Positions 53,160-64,000 of a DNA stretch of 64,000 nt are shown piece by piece. The notes below the pieces were generated by a model, which had not been told where the DNA came from, did not search any database, and worked only from the letters and a program-made list of their open reading frames with translations. The stretch comes from Salminus brasiliensis (lineage: Eukaryota > Chordata > Actinopteri > Characiformes > Bryconidae): positions 27,037,987-27,101,986 of the forward strand of contig NC_132880.1 in the NCBI RefSeq assembly GCF_030463535.1. Direction: 5' to 3'. The position numbers and the translations under genes were made by a program. Every line of letters begins with the position of its first letter. The first letter of the stretch is position 1.

Positions 53160-54273
53160 TCAGACAGCTTCCTGCATCCCTGGCTGAGCCAAGGAGTCTC
53201 CCTGTTTTATGTTTAAACTGTACTGGATTTTCATTGATTATGATTCATACTGGCCTGGCAAGTCATCACGTACCAACCCTACTGTGTTTTTCAGTACGAG
53301 TGGTGACTTCGCCACAGCAGGACCACTCAACAAGAGACTTCAACCTTGTACATGACATACTGTTAAATAAGAATGTGCTTAACAGATAAGCCAGCTATCT
53401 GTGGCTGAGGGCTGAGGGACAGGCCAAAGGCTCTCAACAATGCACGTCCACAAAATCTCTTCAAATACCCACAGAAAACAAAATACACATGGTATTGTAA
53501 CATAATCTCTTACATAGCTTCTAAGGCATGTACAGGCTGTGGAGGTTTCCTACAGGGTTCCTGTACAGTTTAAATAATGGAGACTGCAGACAATAAGACA
53601 TTAAGATAGACTTGAGATATTTGAACATTGACCCAAAAGATGACATTCATCAATGTCAAACATTCATAGAGACTGTAGTCGTGGCTTACATTGTATTATG
53701 ACCTGTGTGGTGTATAGTGTGGTTAACCATATGTTACCATGCTTTTGGTCATTTTGTTGTATTTGTATAGTGTATCTTACATTTCTTACAGTATCTTCAA
53801 TATTACTTTAACTTAACTTTTTGGTATCTGTAACATAGCACCATTTTAAAATTTGTAAAGATCTGAGCCTCCACAGTACAGGGCTAGTTTTAACACAAAG
53901 AGTACAACACAATGGGAAGGCAAACTATGGGAGAAGTCTATACCCATATATATACACATTATATATGGAAAAATAAACCCGAAATATAAAATAACTATAT
54001 AATATAAATATAGTACTGTTAGATAAAATTGTATTTGCTGTCAAGCTAAATCTCAAAATTTTTGTTCACTTTTTGCTCCAAAACAATTTGGAATATAATC
54101 TTTTCACACTGACTTTAGACAACATGTATCAAAGAGTCTTTGAGCCACAAATAAATGTGCATTGTTTGAGCCCCCCCAAGTCTGTTGTACATAACCTCAC
54201 CTTCAGGGTAAGTTGCAACATTTGCATGTTGTTTCAGCTAAATTGTTCCCAAACAGCCTAGAGTTTCTTAAAA

Positions 54274-54355
<82 letters not shown>

Positions 54356-55080
54356 CATTTAAAAAAATCAATCTCACGCATACATGGTAAACAGCATCTA
54401 ATCATTTTATGTAGGAAACTGTGTTTATGCTCTTCCACACATACAGTTTACATACATATGATTTAGGACAGAACATAGAAGTACAAAGAAAATGAAAAAC
54501 ATGGACAAAGACTGAAAACTGAAAAGTACTGAACAAAAGAAATAAAACATAATTTAAATCAATACTTGTCATGAAACATCACAGATTTAAAAAGAGAACC
54601 GAGTGAAAAAGGAGGCAAAAAAATGGACTTCAACAGATTCTATAACTCATAACCCATATCAAAAAGAAACACAAAAGAGACAAGAATTACACAAACTACC
54701 TAAGTCACATAACCGGACTGATTCTCAATGATTGTGTCAGAGACGGTCTAGTTTCCACAGAGCTTCAGATGCTGTTCACATACCTTTTCCTCACCATTTC
54801 TTACACAATGAGCTGATGTAGGTTTGTTTTTTAAATGGGCATTTTTGGCTAGAAGGTAAGACTCTGTTCAGTACTGAATCAAAGGTCATTAAGCCTTCAA
54901 ATACTCCAATTTCTGGTCAAACAGAGACTAATACACATTCCTATATATTTTTTTTTTTTTAAAAAGAAAGAAAAAAGGATGTGGTGAAGCAATCTGACCA
55001 CTTGCTCTATGTTGTTCATCTGATCACTGAGGGTCCTTGTGTTCCAGCCCTGTCCCCTTTAATTAGGGTTCCTGACCCGC
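53160..55080. other. intergenic, nothing recognised
   Basis: AT-rich spacer between the convergent apoA-IV copy C and tomm40, with a long (TA)n run. It must include the tomm40 3' UTR; a minus-strand ATTAAA at 55058-55063 is close behind the stop, but no canonical AATAAA was found nearby. Confidence 0.5.
54277..54353. repeat. (AT)n microsatellite
   Basis: About 38 uninterrupted AT units (77 bp). Confidence 0.95.
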
Positions 55081-55081
55081 C

Positions 55082-58000
55082 TCAACCGATAGTCACACCG
55101 AATCCACACTGGAACTTGTTTTTGCGATGGTTGAGGAAGGAACAAAGCGCTAGCGACAGGGGTAGAGGGAGCAGCTTTTTCTCTAGCGTGGCTCCTACCA
55201 CCCAGTTACTGTCTATAGAACCTGGAGAGAAAGAAAAAAACACCAAGAAATCCATAATGATTTAATCTCTGTCAGACACAATAAACACAGACTGATCCAC
55301 AGATTGAATGGCTTTTTTTTTGTATGTACATGAATCTGAAGTGGCCAAACCTTTAAAGAGTAGATTGGCTTTGGGGACATCCAGCTGATAGCCAAACGAG
55401 ACGCTCGTGTCCTGCATGCGAGTGCTGGCCTCAAACTCTACACCAACCTGCAACTACAGAGCGCCAGAGGGGATACTGTGAATCTCTGACCACCTCCACT
55501 ATGAACATACAAGACAACAGTCCAGTGTCGAGTTACGGACAGCACCTTCTGTGTTATTTTTAATTAGAGCTGCACAAAGTATTGAAAGTTCATACTTCCT
55601 CCACAATAGCAAGCATTATATACTCTAACTTTCAATTTCTCTTTAAAATAAGCTAGCAGCAGGCTGACGTTGTATTGTTCCTGTATATGCATTGTAAAAG
55701 ACGTCGTGTTGAAGTTGTACAAAAATAAAATGCTACAATTTTAATATTCAATCCAACAAACAATGATGAGGCCATCGTATGGTTTGACTTTGAGAACTGT
55801 GAATCACAGTTCACTTGGTATTGACTGACAAATTCTGGTAGCATAACAAATGCACTTATAAATTCTACAGTAGGTCAGATTTTCAGGTCGAACACAACAT
55901 GCTAATAAAAATGTGAGCAGTGCAATATGAACTCTGTTAAAATTGCCTTTCTGGAATCCTGTTTTCACCAGATAATTTAATTTAATAATTTAAATAAAAG
56001 CAGTCCAACCTAGCGGCTCACAGAATTATTACATTATTTACTTATACAGAGTTATTTGAATTCTGTATTTACTTATACAGAATCTTAACACAGTCACCAA
56101 ATTAGACTTAAAAATGAGTTCCCGCAACCCAAAGAAAGACTGTTTCTGCTAGAGAAGCCGCAGTGCATGCCAAGTCTTAAGATGCAACACAGTCAGGACA
56201 TTATTTAAGTAAGAATGTAAATAAATAATTTTGGTAAGTGTCAAATATATTTAAAGTATTAGAATAAGCAAGTGTTAGTTTTTACATTTTTTTAATCATT
56301 TCCTTTTTTGTTTATTTAGGATTACTGTGACTTGATATGCTTTCAGAAAATGCTTTTTGAATCAAAAAAGATGAAAGTAACGTGTTCAAAAACCATGTTG
56401 GCTCAAATGTTAAGACAGGTTTATCCCCAGATGGTAAACAGCTTTTTTTAAAAGCTAAAAGAGGGCTTTGGATGAATGTTAGCAGACCTTCCCCCAACTC
56501 TTTCTGCCAGAGCAATTAAAGCAGTGAAAGGTTTCAATATTAGACAATTCCAATGTACTGCCTTCATAATCTCCATATGAAATTAGAGTCTTTACCTGGT
56601 CATTGGCTTTGTGGTAATATGAAGCGTGAGCACCAGCTCCTCCTAATGTCAGTGTAGCTATAAAGTTGGACCCTGAGCAAAAAAAAAAAAAAAAGTCAAA
56701 AACAATAGAAACTGGTTAAGACCCCATGAGACAGGGTGGGAGGCTCTTACATAAGAAGCCAAAGCCGTACCTTAAATGACAGTATGGGCTTTTAATTTGG
56801 TAGCGTACCTGTGTATCGTCCTGCCAAAGACATGACTGTGCCCTCCTCTCCTGGCCTTCGGTGATACACTAGCTCTCCTCCTAACGCCAAGGATGGAGTG
56901 ATGGACTGCAGATAGTGAGCCACAACAATACCTGTAAAAGAAAGAGATTTGATTTGTTTTGAAGATCAGGCAGATGGTTGTGTACACTTTAAATAAAAGA
57001 CTAAGAGCTTGTTCCCCAAATCCTTGATATAAAGTATATCTAGAAACACTGTTGTTGTGTGCTTTAATGCTATAAGTTTGGCATCTGCCGTTTGTTACTG
57101 TAGTTTTCGGAGCTACAAGGCTCATGGTGGACAGTTCATGAATGCTTATGATCCACCGATTAAAAGTGAAGTCACTTGATGTACAGGTGTGCTTGTTTGG
57201 TGTGCACCGGATTATGGGTGATTATGGGTGACCCTCGTTTCAAAGCAAACGGAACTAAAGGAACAGCTGGATAGGTAGACAAGGTATAACCTTGGGTCAG
57301 AATATGAATCTAACTATGATCTGACATTAATTACTCTGACATATTTGCAGAATTCAGCACCGGTGCCCACTAGAACAGCAGCTAGGGGATGGGGAGTTGG
57401 GTGTTGCATCACTTTGATTGGGTTTTAGTTCTGATTTGAAGCTTTTACATTTCGTCTAGACTTTCTTCCAATTTGTTTACAAGCTGAAAAGCACCTATTT
57501 ATTTAGTATGTAATAGTACACAAACAAATGTAAATGCAAAATATCAACAGTTGCTCACCAGATCCCATCATGACATCTGGGTTGCCGACAGTTACAGTAG
57601 CTGTGAAATCCTCTCCTCTAAACTCAGCGTCTCCTTGCCAGTTCACAAACTTCTGCTGTTGAGTCTGATTGAATGATAAGAAACGAGAGGCAAGTGCATT
57701 AGTCTAAACTTCAACATGAGATGGTATTAATCCTGTGTATGTTATCACCTTCTTACCTGGAAGGCTAGTTTGGAGCGCACTCTGTTGGTGACTTGGTGAA
57801 TAATCTGTGCATTGAGGCTGCCACTGTTGTCCATATCTCCAACCATGACTGGAAAAGCCTAGAAGAACCCCCACAAAAAAGTTATATTTGAAAATAATAA
57901 TAATAAATAAAGAAAGAAAAAATAATAATCATTTATTTTACAAAAAGGACACTGGCTTAAGTCATCTAATCCTCAACGCTGCCTAACAGTACACATTTTC

Positions 58001-61000
58001 GCTGCATCAGCCTTTAATAAAGATAAAATGCCTGCGGTAGACGCGTGGCATACTGCTGTCTTTTTGTTGGAGTTTGGATTTACCCGCTAAGCTCTGAAAG
58101 ACTCTGCAAGTCTCCAAGTGGTCCAGGGCAGTTTGTGGGTCTGTTTAGAGGGGTCTGAGGTTGTTTGACATGTTTACATATGCAAAACAAACCAAGACTC
58201 AGCAGCCAGAGATCACTTGAGAAGTGCTAAAACGGTACAGGTGTGAAAATCCTTGTAGAAAATCTGAAGGGTAAGAAAGCAACCACTAAGCCAAAACACT
58301 CATTCACAAAAATCAGGGTGTTATTGTATGGTGCTTTAAATACAGCCCAGATTTTCACCCTCAATCATTCACAGAATCCATTACATGGCAGTTACTGATG
58401 TCCAGCGCATTCAGCTGTCCAGTTATGTGTTAGTTAGAAAATATGCAGTGGCTGGTTTCACACATCCCAGAAAAAGCATACACTATCCCTCACCCTCAGA
58501 ATGCTGATAGCTATTAGATGGGAAATAATAATAATAATAATAATAATAAAAAATGTGTTGGAATGTATATCAGTATTTGCTACAGTTTAGTATGGCTGCC
58601 TTAATTGTGCTTGTACAGTCTGAGACAACAGCCCTGTTCAACGAGTGGTCTAATTACAGTGTTATTAGCTCTCGATAAAGTGCTGACGACAACTCTGTCA
58701 GCTGTACATTGCTGTACAGTGTAGAGAATCAAGAAGACTTCCAAGACAAGCAATTCTAAAAGAATGCAGTGCCAAAAATCATGACCCTCAAAAAATTAAA
58801 TAAACAAATAACTAACTTAAATAACTTCTCAAACTCATTCTTCCTGATTCATGGTTACCTCTTTTACCTTTACCTTTTTTTCCCTTCTTTTTAACGTGCC
58901 CTATATCCAACAGTCGTCTGAACGAACAAGTTCAATAACTGTTGTGCATGCCCAAAAGAGCAATGCCTCAAATTAACCATTTTCCCTTCTCCTCAGTGCG
59001 CATTTACAACAACTGTCGAGTTGGACTGACCTAAATTCGCATTGGAATTCCGATTTGGCTGTTCAGACTGAGTCACAGCGCATCAGATTCCAATACTACA
59101 TATGGAAGGGGCCTGAATCAGAACTGAAAAAGCAGCAGATTTATCGTGTTTTTTTGCACAAAGAGAACACATCTGCATCACAGATGTGCCTTATTAGCAC
59201 GTACCTCTCCAGGTCCTGTCTGCTTGGTCCCCACATAAGTAGCACCAAATCTGTACGTGGAATCTCCCATGGTACTCAGCATGATGTTGTGATTAACCTG
59301 TAAACAGGGCAGAAAATTAGGTGAGCAGCTTCATTTAGTTCTTAATTCTCATAAAACGCTGTGAAAGGCAATACACAGAGGTTGAAGCCAAATAATCATT
59401 TTAGACACCATTATTTAACAGATGACAAGTGCACCCAGTGCACCAATACCAGAACAGTCCACTAGCCAAATAATATCCCGAGGTGAGTACTTTTCACTGA
59501 TGAATGGGCTAGAACTGTGGTCCCAACCCGGACACCGGATTACATGCTATCCTGCACATTTGAGGGTGTTCATTGATCCCAACACACCTGATCCCACTAT
59601 TGAGTTATTAACAAGCTGATTATCAGAGCAGAAAGCATTCCAGTACCAGGTTTGGGAACCTGTGGGTAGGTGGGTTGCATTCATTAAAAGAGCTCATTTT
59701 CATATTTAATGTGCCTAATAAAATGGCCAGTGAGTGTAGGTCCAAAGAAGATGTACCTTTATTTATATTTATTTGAAGAAGAAAAAAACTGGAAAATCAA
59801 TGTCTTGGTCCTCATTACAAGGCCAAGAACACAGAATACAATACAATTTAAACTGACTGACCTGGAAATGGTTGCTGAGGCCTTTGTTGACGGTTAGCCG
59901 AACTCCTTCCATCTGTACGGGGAAAACCTCTGAAAGGCAGAGAGATTTATGAGACCTATGAAAACTACTGAAGCTCATTTGTAAGCAGGGTAGCTTATAG
60001 TAATATATAGGAAATTGATTTTACCTGGGCAGCTTATTGGTATCATCTAGAGCTGGGCAATAGGATGATATTTTATCATGTCATGGTGAATGTTATTATT
60101 GTGATACACATTATGCTTTTCTAAGCATTTAGAGGATCTTGTTACTTAATAAACACTGATAAGCTGCAGATTTCATTGCCAACAGCGTGATTAGACTGAT
60201 TTAATTAGATTAAGTGCGAGATGCTGAATAAAAGTCACTGAGTATCTGAAGAGTAGTTTTTAAGAATCTGCTGCTACTGCTGTTTTTAGTCTGTGATTAC
60301 ATGTATCATGAAAAATATTGTGATATAGTATTTTTACCATATCACCCTGCCCTAGTATCATCTACACACATTACTACTGTTTACTGTTTACATTCATTTG
60401 AATGTCCCAGAATCTTCAATTTAAGGTATGTATACAGTACACTTTATAAGCATTATATGTTAGATGTTTAACATTATGTGTTAAAATATCAGTGTTAGTC
60501 ACATAAAGTAACCAGAAATACAGTACAGAGTTCAGATACTGTATCATGGCAGCTCTGTAGTTCACAGGGAATACAAAAACAACAACAACAATAATAATAA
60601 TAATAACAATAACTACTACTTCTGTAAATGTTTGAGCCAACACAATATTAGCCCAATAGTTACAATGCTAATTAAAAGGTAACTAAATTCAGATGCTGTG
60701 CATAAAACATGCATCATGTCAGCTATGTACTTCTCAGGAAATATAAAATAAAAATACTACTACTACCACCACTAATAATAATAATAATCATCATCATAAT
60801 AATACTGTATGTATGTACTAAATGTTCAGTAACATTAGAACATAATAGTTAAAATATACATTTAAAAGTAACTAGACCACCTAATGTACTGTCTCATCAT
60901 ATCACACTGCAGTCTACTGTACTGTACTGTACTATTTTGACCAGCATGTTAGCTGTGGCTAATACTGGAAGACTATACAGCACAGCTGCAGCTTCAAACA

Positions 61001-61541
61001 TGATCCTTTATAATGCTGAAAGTCTTCATAATGCTAAATGTCTTTACAGTGCTAAATAATACAGTGGCAATAAGAGAGGATGATTTTAAATAATAAGAGG
61101 GATATTTTTAATATAAGCCATTTTCAGCCCCACTTTATCACACTGAATCAACCCTACATGAGGCCGCTTTGCTGCTTTTCTGTGCTGCTCATATCCAGGC
61201 CTAAACCAGGTGTAAAAACTAAAACCAAACTTGTAATAAAAATGTAATAATTAAAATCGGAGCATTTCTAATGATCACAACTCAACTGAAATCCCAGAAA
61301 CAAAATTCCAGAAATCTCCCTCACCTTTACACTTGCGGTGACATTCCTCGAAGGTACCCGGGTTGGGGAGCGTCAGTTCTGCCTCCTGTTGCCCGCCAGC
61401 GGCAGAACTCACAGCACTGCCAGCGGGCGAGACCGGCGAGACTGTGGGCATGGTGAAGCCAGGGGGCACCGAGGTCAACCCCGGGCCACCTGGCACTGGT
61501 GGGGGTGGACTAGGTGAACTGGCAGCCAATACACTTCCCAT
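55082..61541 (-). CDS. tomm40: mitochondrial import receptor subunit TOM40
   Basis: Beta-barrel channel of the TOM complex in the outer mitochondrial membrane, the entry pore for nuclear-encoded precursors. Nine coding exons (minus): 61541-61325, 59929-59862, 59297-59205, 57858-57757, 57664-57559, 56931-56809, 56672-56596, 55447-55351, 55221-55082. The total is 1023 bp, 340 aa (human 361), with all phases consistent. The N-terminus is Pro/Ser-rich ([15 protein letters not shown]); the conserved [15 protein letters not shown] follows, then [68 protein letters not shown] and the C-terminal strand [11 protein letters not shown]. The CAG acceptor ends one base before the ATG; an untranslated exon ends at 62000. 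The tail-end position beside the apoE/apoA-IV cluster matches the APOE-TOMM40 linkage of mammals. Confidence 0.97.
57865..59200 (-). other. tomm40 intron, no gene
   Basis: No additional exon, RNA gene or clear transposon. A short (AAT)n run lies at about 58527-58550. Confidence 0.5.
59430..59740 (+). mobile_element. probable DNA-transposon relic in tomm40 intron
   Basis: The stretch ends with CTAATAAAATGGCCAGTGAGTG, shortened here to TAAAATGGCCAGTGAGTG, a tail seen at the ends of common fish Tc1-like elements. The middle has the ACACACCTGATCCCACTATT and TATCAGAGCAGAAAGC blocks. No coding remnant or left end. Confidence 0.4.
60049..60355. mobile_element. hAT-type MITE with 8-bp target duplication
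   Basis: A 307-bp element in tomm40 intron 1. Its ends are (CT)AGAGCTGGGCAATA and the complement of TATCACCCTGCCCTAG. The 8-mer TATCATCT lies at 60041-60048 and 60356-60363. Ends can shift by two bases because CT is shared. No coding capacity. Confidence 0.8.
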
Positions 61542-61602
61542 ACTGAGAGAGGAGAGAGAGGTGGGGGGAGGGTAAATGGAAAGGGTAAATGGAGGGTTGG
61601 GT

Positions 61603-61625
61603 AAGGAAAGGAAAGGAAAGGAAAG
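61603..61625. repeat. (GGAAA)n microsatellite
   Basis: Four to five pentamer units in the tomm40 5' intron. Confidence 0.8.
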
Positions 61626-61993
61626 CTTTGATGAGGAGACAGAAAACCACAGAAGGCTAAAACCGAATGTGTTTACAGAACTGCGTGACTCGATTAATGA
61701 CTGAAGGATGCTCATCTCAGGTTTTAATGCAGGACAGCTGATCATTCACATGACCAGCATAAAACTCACTATTCACATTGCAGTCACAGACTACAGCTAC
61801 GGCCAAAATCCCAATCTCTCCCCCTCTCTCACACAGACACACGTGTGCCATTGAATGACATGCGGCGTTTATAAGCGCGTACAGTCACTGCATAAGCAGC
61901 ACGAGCGATCTGTCCTCGGAGACTCCAGGAGACATTGAGCACATCTATAACAGTCATCTATAACAACATTAAACCAGCAATGAATCGAGATTT

Positions 61994-62130
61994 ACTCACG
62001 TTGCACTTCACGCAGAGGACGAGTCCTCACCCGGTAATGAAAGGCACCCCGCAACCTCTTACGACCCGCCCACTTTAGCTGAGCTCCTCTGTGACTGGAC
62101 AGCAGAAGCTCTGGCGACTGTCAATCACTG
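61994..62130 (-). promoter_or_regulatory. tomm40 first exon and promoter region
   Basis: Minus-strand donor AAC|GTGAGT ends a non-coding exon at 62000. The DNA upstream is GC-richer with CpGs and lacks a TATA box. Only the donor is well supported; the transcription start is inferred. Confidence 0.5.
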
Positions 62131-62466
62131 AGCAGGCGGAACATGTGTGGGAAATGTAGCGCAATGTAAGAGCAGCGGGTTAGAGGTGATGCACGTCACA
62201 TTTTATTATATTTTTCAGCTTATTATGCTGTGCCAATAACCAAATGTGTTTCAAATCTTTCGATAAAACACGTGTTTTTTTCCTGTCCGTAGAAACACAG
62301 AACTACAGTTTTCGAGCATTTCTACAAAACGGACTACAAGTGTGTCGCTCGGATGACGTCACTTTCACACATCTTACGCAGCGGCGTCGAGACCCAAATA
62401 TGGGTTTTGTAGTTTAGCCGTGTTTTCATCTAAAAGCTATTATATTATAGTGGATTACGCTCACAG

Positions 62467-62471
62467 GCAAA

Positions 62472-62502
<31 letters not shown>

Positions 62503-62543
62503 AAATAATAAAATAAAATAAAATAAAATAAAATAAAATAAAA
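62467..62543. repeat. (AAATA)n / (AATA)n microsatellite
   Basis: Tetramer AAAT units followed by pentamer AAATA units. Confidence 0.9.
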
Positions 62544-62549
62544 TATAGT

Positions 62550-63470
62550 TTCAGCTTTCCGCAGTACTTTCAGCCATTAGATGGCATCTCCATTCTCTCT
62601 TCCGATTCTCAGACTGGCCAATCATTAATGTAAATGAAAAATATCCAGATTGTTAAAAATGACCAAAAGTCCATAAACAGGTCAGAAATGTGGTCAGGGT
62701 TTGCACAGCTCTTTACAGACAGCAGTGAGATCTTAATAGTAGGCAGCCTTGACCCTAACACTGAACTGTTAACTCTTGAATAACTCTCTCGAATGCCATC
62801 CATGCCTCACACGTGTGCTGCTGAATTTCTTAGCCTAACAGCCTATGTGTGCAACTTTTAGTTTTACTCACTGTTCACATCATTATAGCACTCTCTTTAG
62901 TATTTTCACAGAATATGTGTCTTGTAAAATGCATCTGTTCCTTGTTGTGATATTCCCTGTGGTATGGCAGTTGTTCAGGGTGTTGTTAAGGTGTTTTTGT
63001 GTAAAGAAAAATAAAGATATTCCGATTGGTTTTGTATCTTTTTGTTTTTTACAGTTCCCCTGCTTTCCTACAACCCATCTAAAAACTGAAGAACTGAATG
63101 AGGCTCTGTTAGTAGTAGTTTTGGTGTTCTTCTTGGGGTTCAGATTAGGTTGAAGTCCAGAGCAGGTGTGATTCTAAGGGCCTGTGACTGACAGGGGCCC
63201 TAAAATATATTAGTTGAGTTTGTGGGGCCCCAGTGCAATATCTTTTCATTGGGTCCAAAACATCTAGCAGCACCCCTGGTTATCCTGTCCTACACATGGA
63301 CTGCTCTCTGTGCCTGGAAGTGTCATGTTTTATAGGGGTAATCCTCAGATCAAACCAATGTGCTTTTCGAACCTCTGGATGCTATAACTGTATTAGCCGT
63401 GATTAATAGAGATAGGCTTTTGTTTTGGGGCTTTAAAAAAATAAAATAAAATCGGGATAATGTTGGTGCA
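62550..63470. other. intergenic, no gene
   Basis: No protein-like frame. A GGGGCCC-rich fragment near 63180-63240 resembles the repeat at about 12200-12500. Confidence 0.45.
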
Positions 63471-63478
63471 CATAAACA

Positions 63479-63990
63479 TTGGCAGTTAAACTATTTAACT
63501 ATTACCTGCTGAGGAGATTGAGGTCCTTTGGAGTGCAGGGAGCACTCCTGAGGACGTTCTTCGACACAGTGGTGGCATCTGCCATCTTTTATGGAGTGGT
63601 CTGTTGGGGCAGTAGCATCTCGACAGCAGATGAGAAGAGACTGGACAAACTCATAAAGAGGGCCGGCTCTGTCCTGGGGTGCTTCTTAGACCCAGTGCAG
63701 GTGGTGGGAGACAGGAGGATGACAGCCAAGCTGGCATTCATGCTGGAGAACAGCTCCCACCCCATGCATGAGACTCTGGCAGCACTGGGCAGCTCCTTTA
63801 GCGACAGGCTGCTTCACCCCAAGTGTGTGAAGATAAGATAAGATAAGATAAGATAGTCCTTTATTAGTCCCGCAGTGGGGAAATTCACAGTGTAACAGCA
63901 GAAAGGGATAGCAGGACACTCAGTTACAAAAATTTAGATAAATAAATAATTTACACTATATACACACAATATAGATAAGAATTAAAAAAG
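63479..63990 (+). mobile_element. LINE 3' end: C-terminal reverse-transcriptase frame and tail
   Basis: An open frame of about 117 codons resembles the region just after the RT domain of fish non-LTR retrotransposons (RLRSFGV..LLRTFFDTVVASAIFYG, then VCWGSS, LDKLIKRAGSVLG, HPMHETL). An (AAGAT)n run at about 63830-63855 and the very common fish segment AGTCCTTTATTAGTCCCGCAG follow it. The copy is 5'-truncated and probably dead. The clade (L2/CR1/Rex type) is not resolved. Confidence 0.8.
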
Positions 63991-64000
63991 CAATAAACAA

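Noticed and set aside
59055-59303. 82-codon plus-strand frame at a tomm40 exon
   Set aside because: It is antisense to the exon 59205-59297 and has no features of its own.

Overview
The window looks like nuclear DNA of a teleost fish. Genes are split by GT-AG introns, intergenic DNA is AT-rich, there are many decayed Tc1/mariner and hAT-type elements, and an apolipoprotein cluster of apoE plus several apoA-IV genes lies next to TOMM40, as is known from bony fish. The species cannot be read from the sequence.

Layout. (1) 1-11.4 kb, + strand: the 3' part of a type I PIP 5-kinase gene (pip5k1a-like), with twelve coding exons and a probable stop at a last splice junction; its last intron carries a hAT-type MITE with a clean 8-bp target duplication. 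(2) 11.6-13.9 kb: a nest of Tc1-like relics and palindromic repeats. (3) 14.2-19.9 kb, + strand: complete psmd4, the proteasomal ubiquitin receptor, ten coding exons. PIP5K1A and PSMD4 are also neighbours in mammals. (4) 20.4-33 kb, - strand: a very large C2H2 zinc-finger gene (about 2566 aa), nearly all of it in one 6.9-kb terminal exon. One of its introns is about 90% Tc1 transposon. It is not assigned to a named family.

(5) 34.2-52.5 kb: apolipoprotein cluster with apoE (-), apoA-IV copy A (-), an inserted fragment of an apoA-IV gene, apoA-IV copy B (-), and inverted apoA-IV copy C (+). Copies A and B sit in a tandem segmental duplication that also includes flanking DNA and a Tc1 relic. 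All three apoA-IV promoters share an HNF4-like site 26 bp upstream of a TATA box. A 27-bp minisatellite of about 19 copies lies inside a roughly 1.9-kb stretch found only next to copy A. (6) 55.1-62.1 kb, - strand: complete tomm40 (340 aa, nine coding exons), with a second TSD-flanked MITE in an intron. (7) 63.5-64.0 kb: 3' end of a LINE reverse-transcriptase reading frame.

Functionally these are unlinked housekeeping genes (phosphoinositide signalling, proteasome, mitochondrial import) around a lipid-transport cluster. The most unusual items are the 0.9-kb apoA-IV fragment inserted with a 10-13-bp direct repeat, the copy-A-specific minisatellite block, the transposon-built intron, and the shared apoA-IV promoter module.
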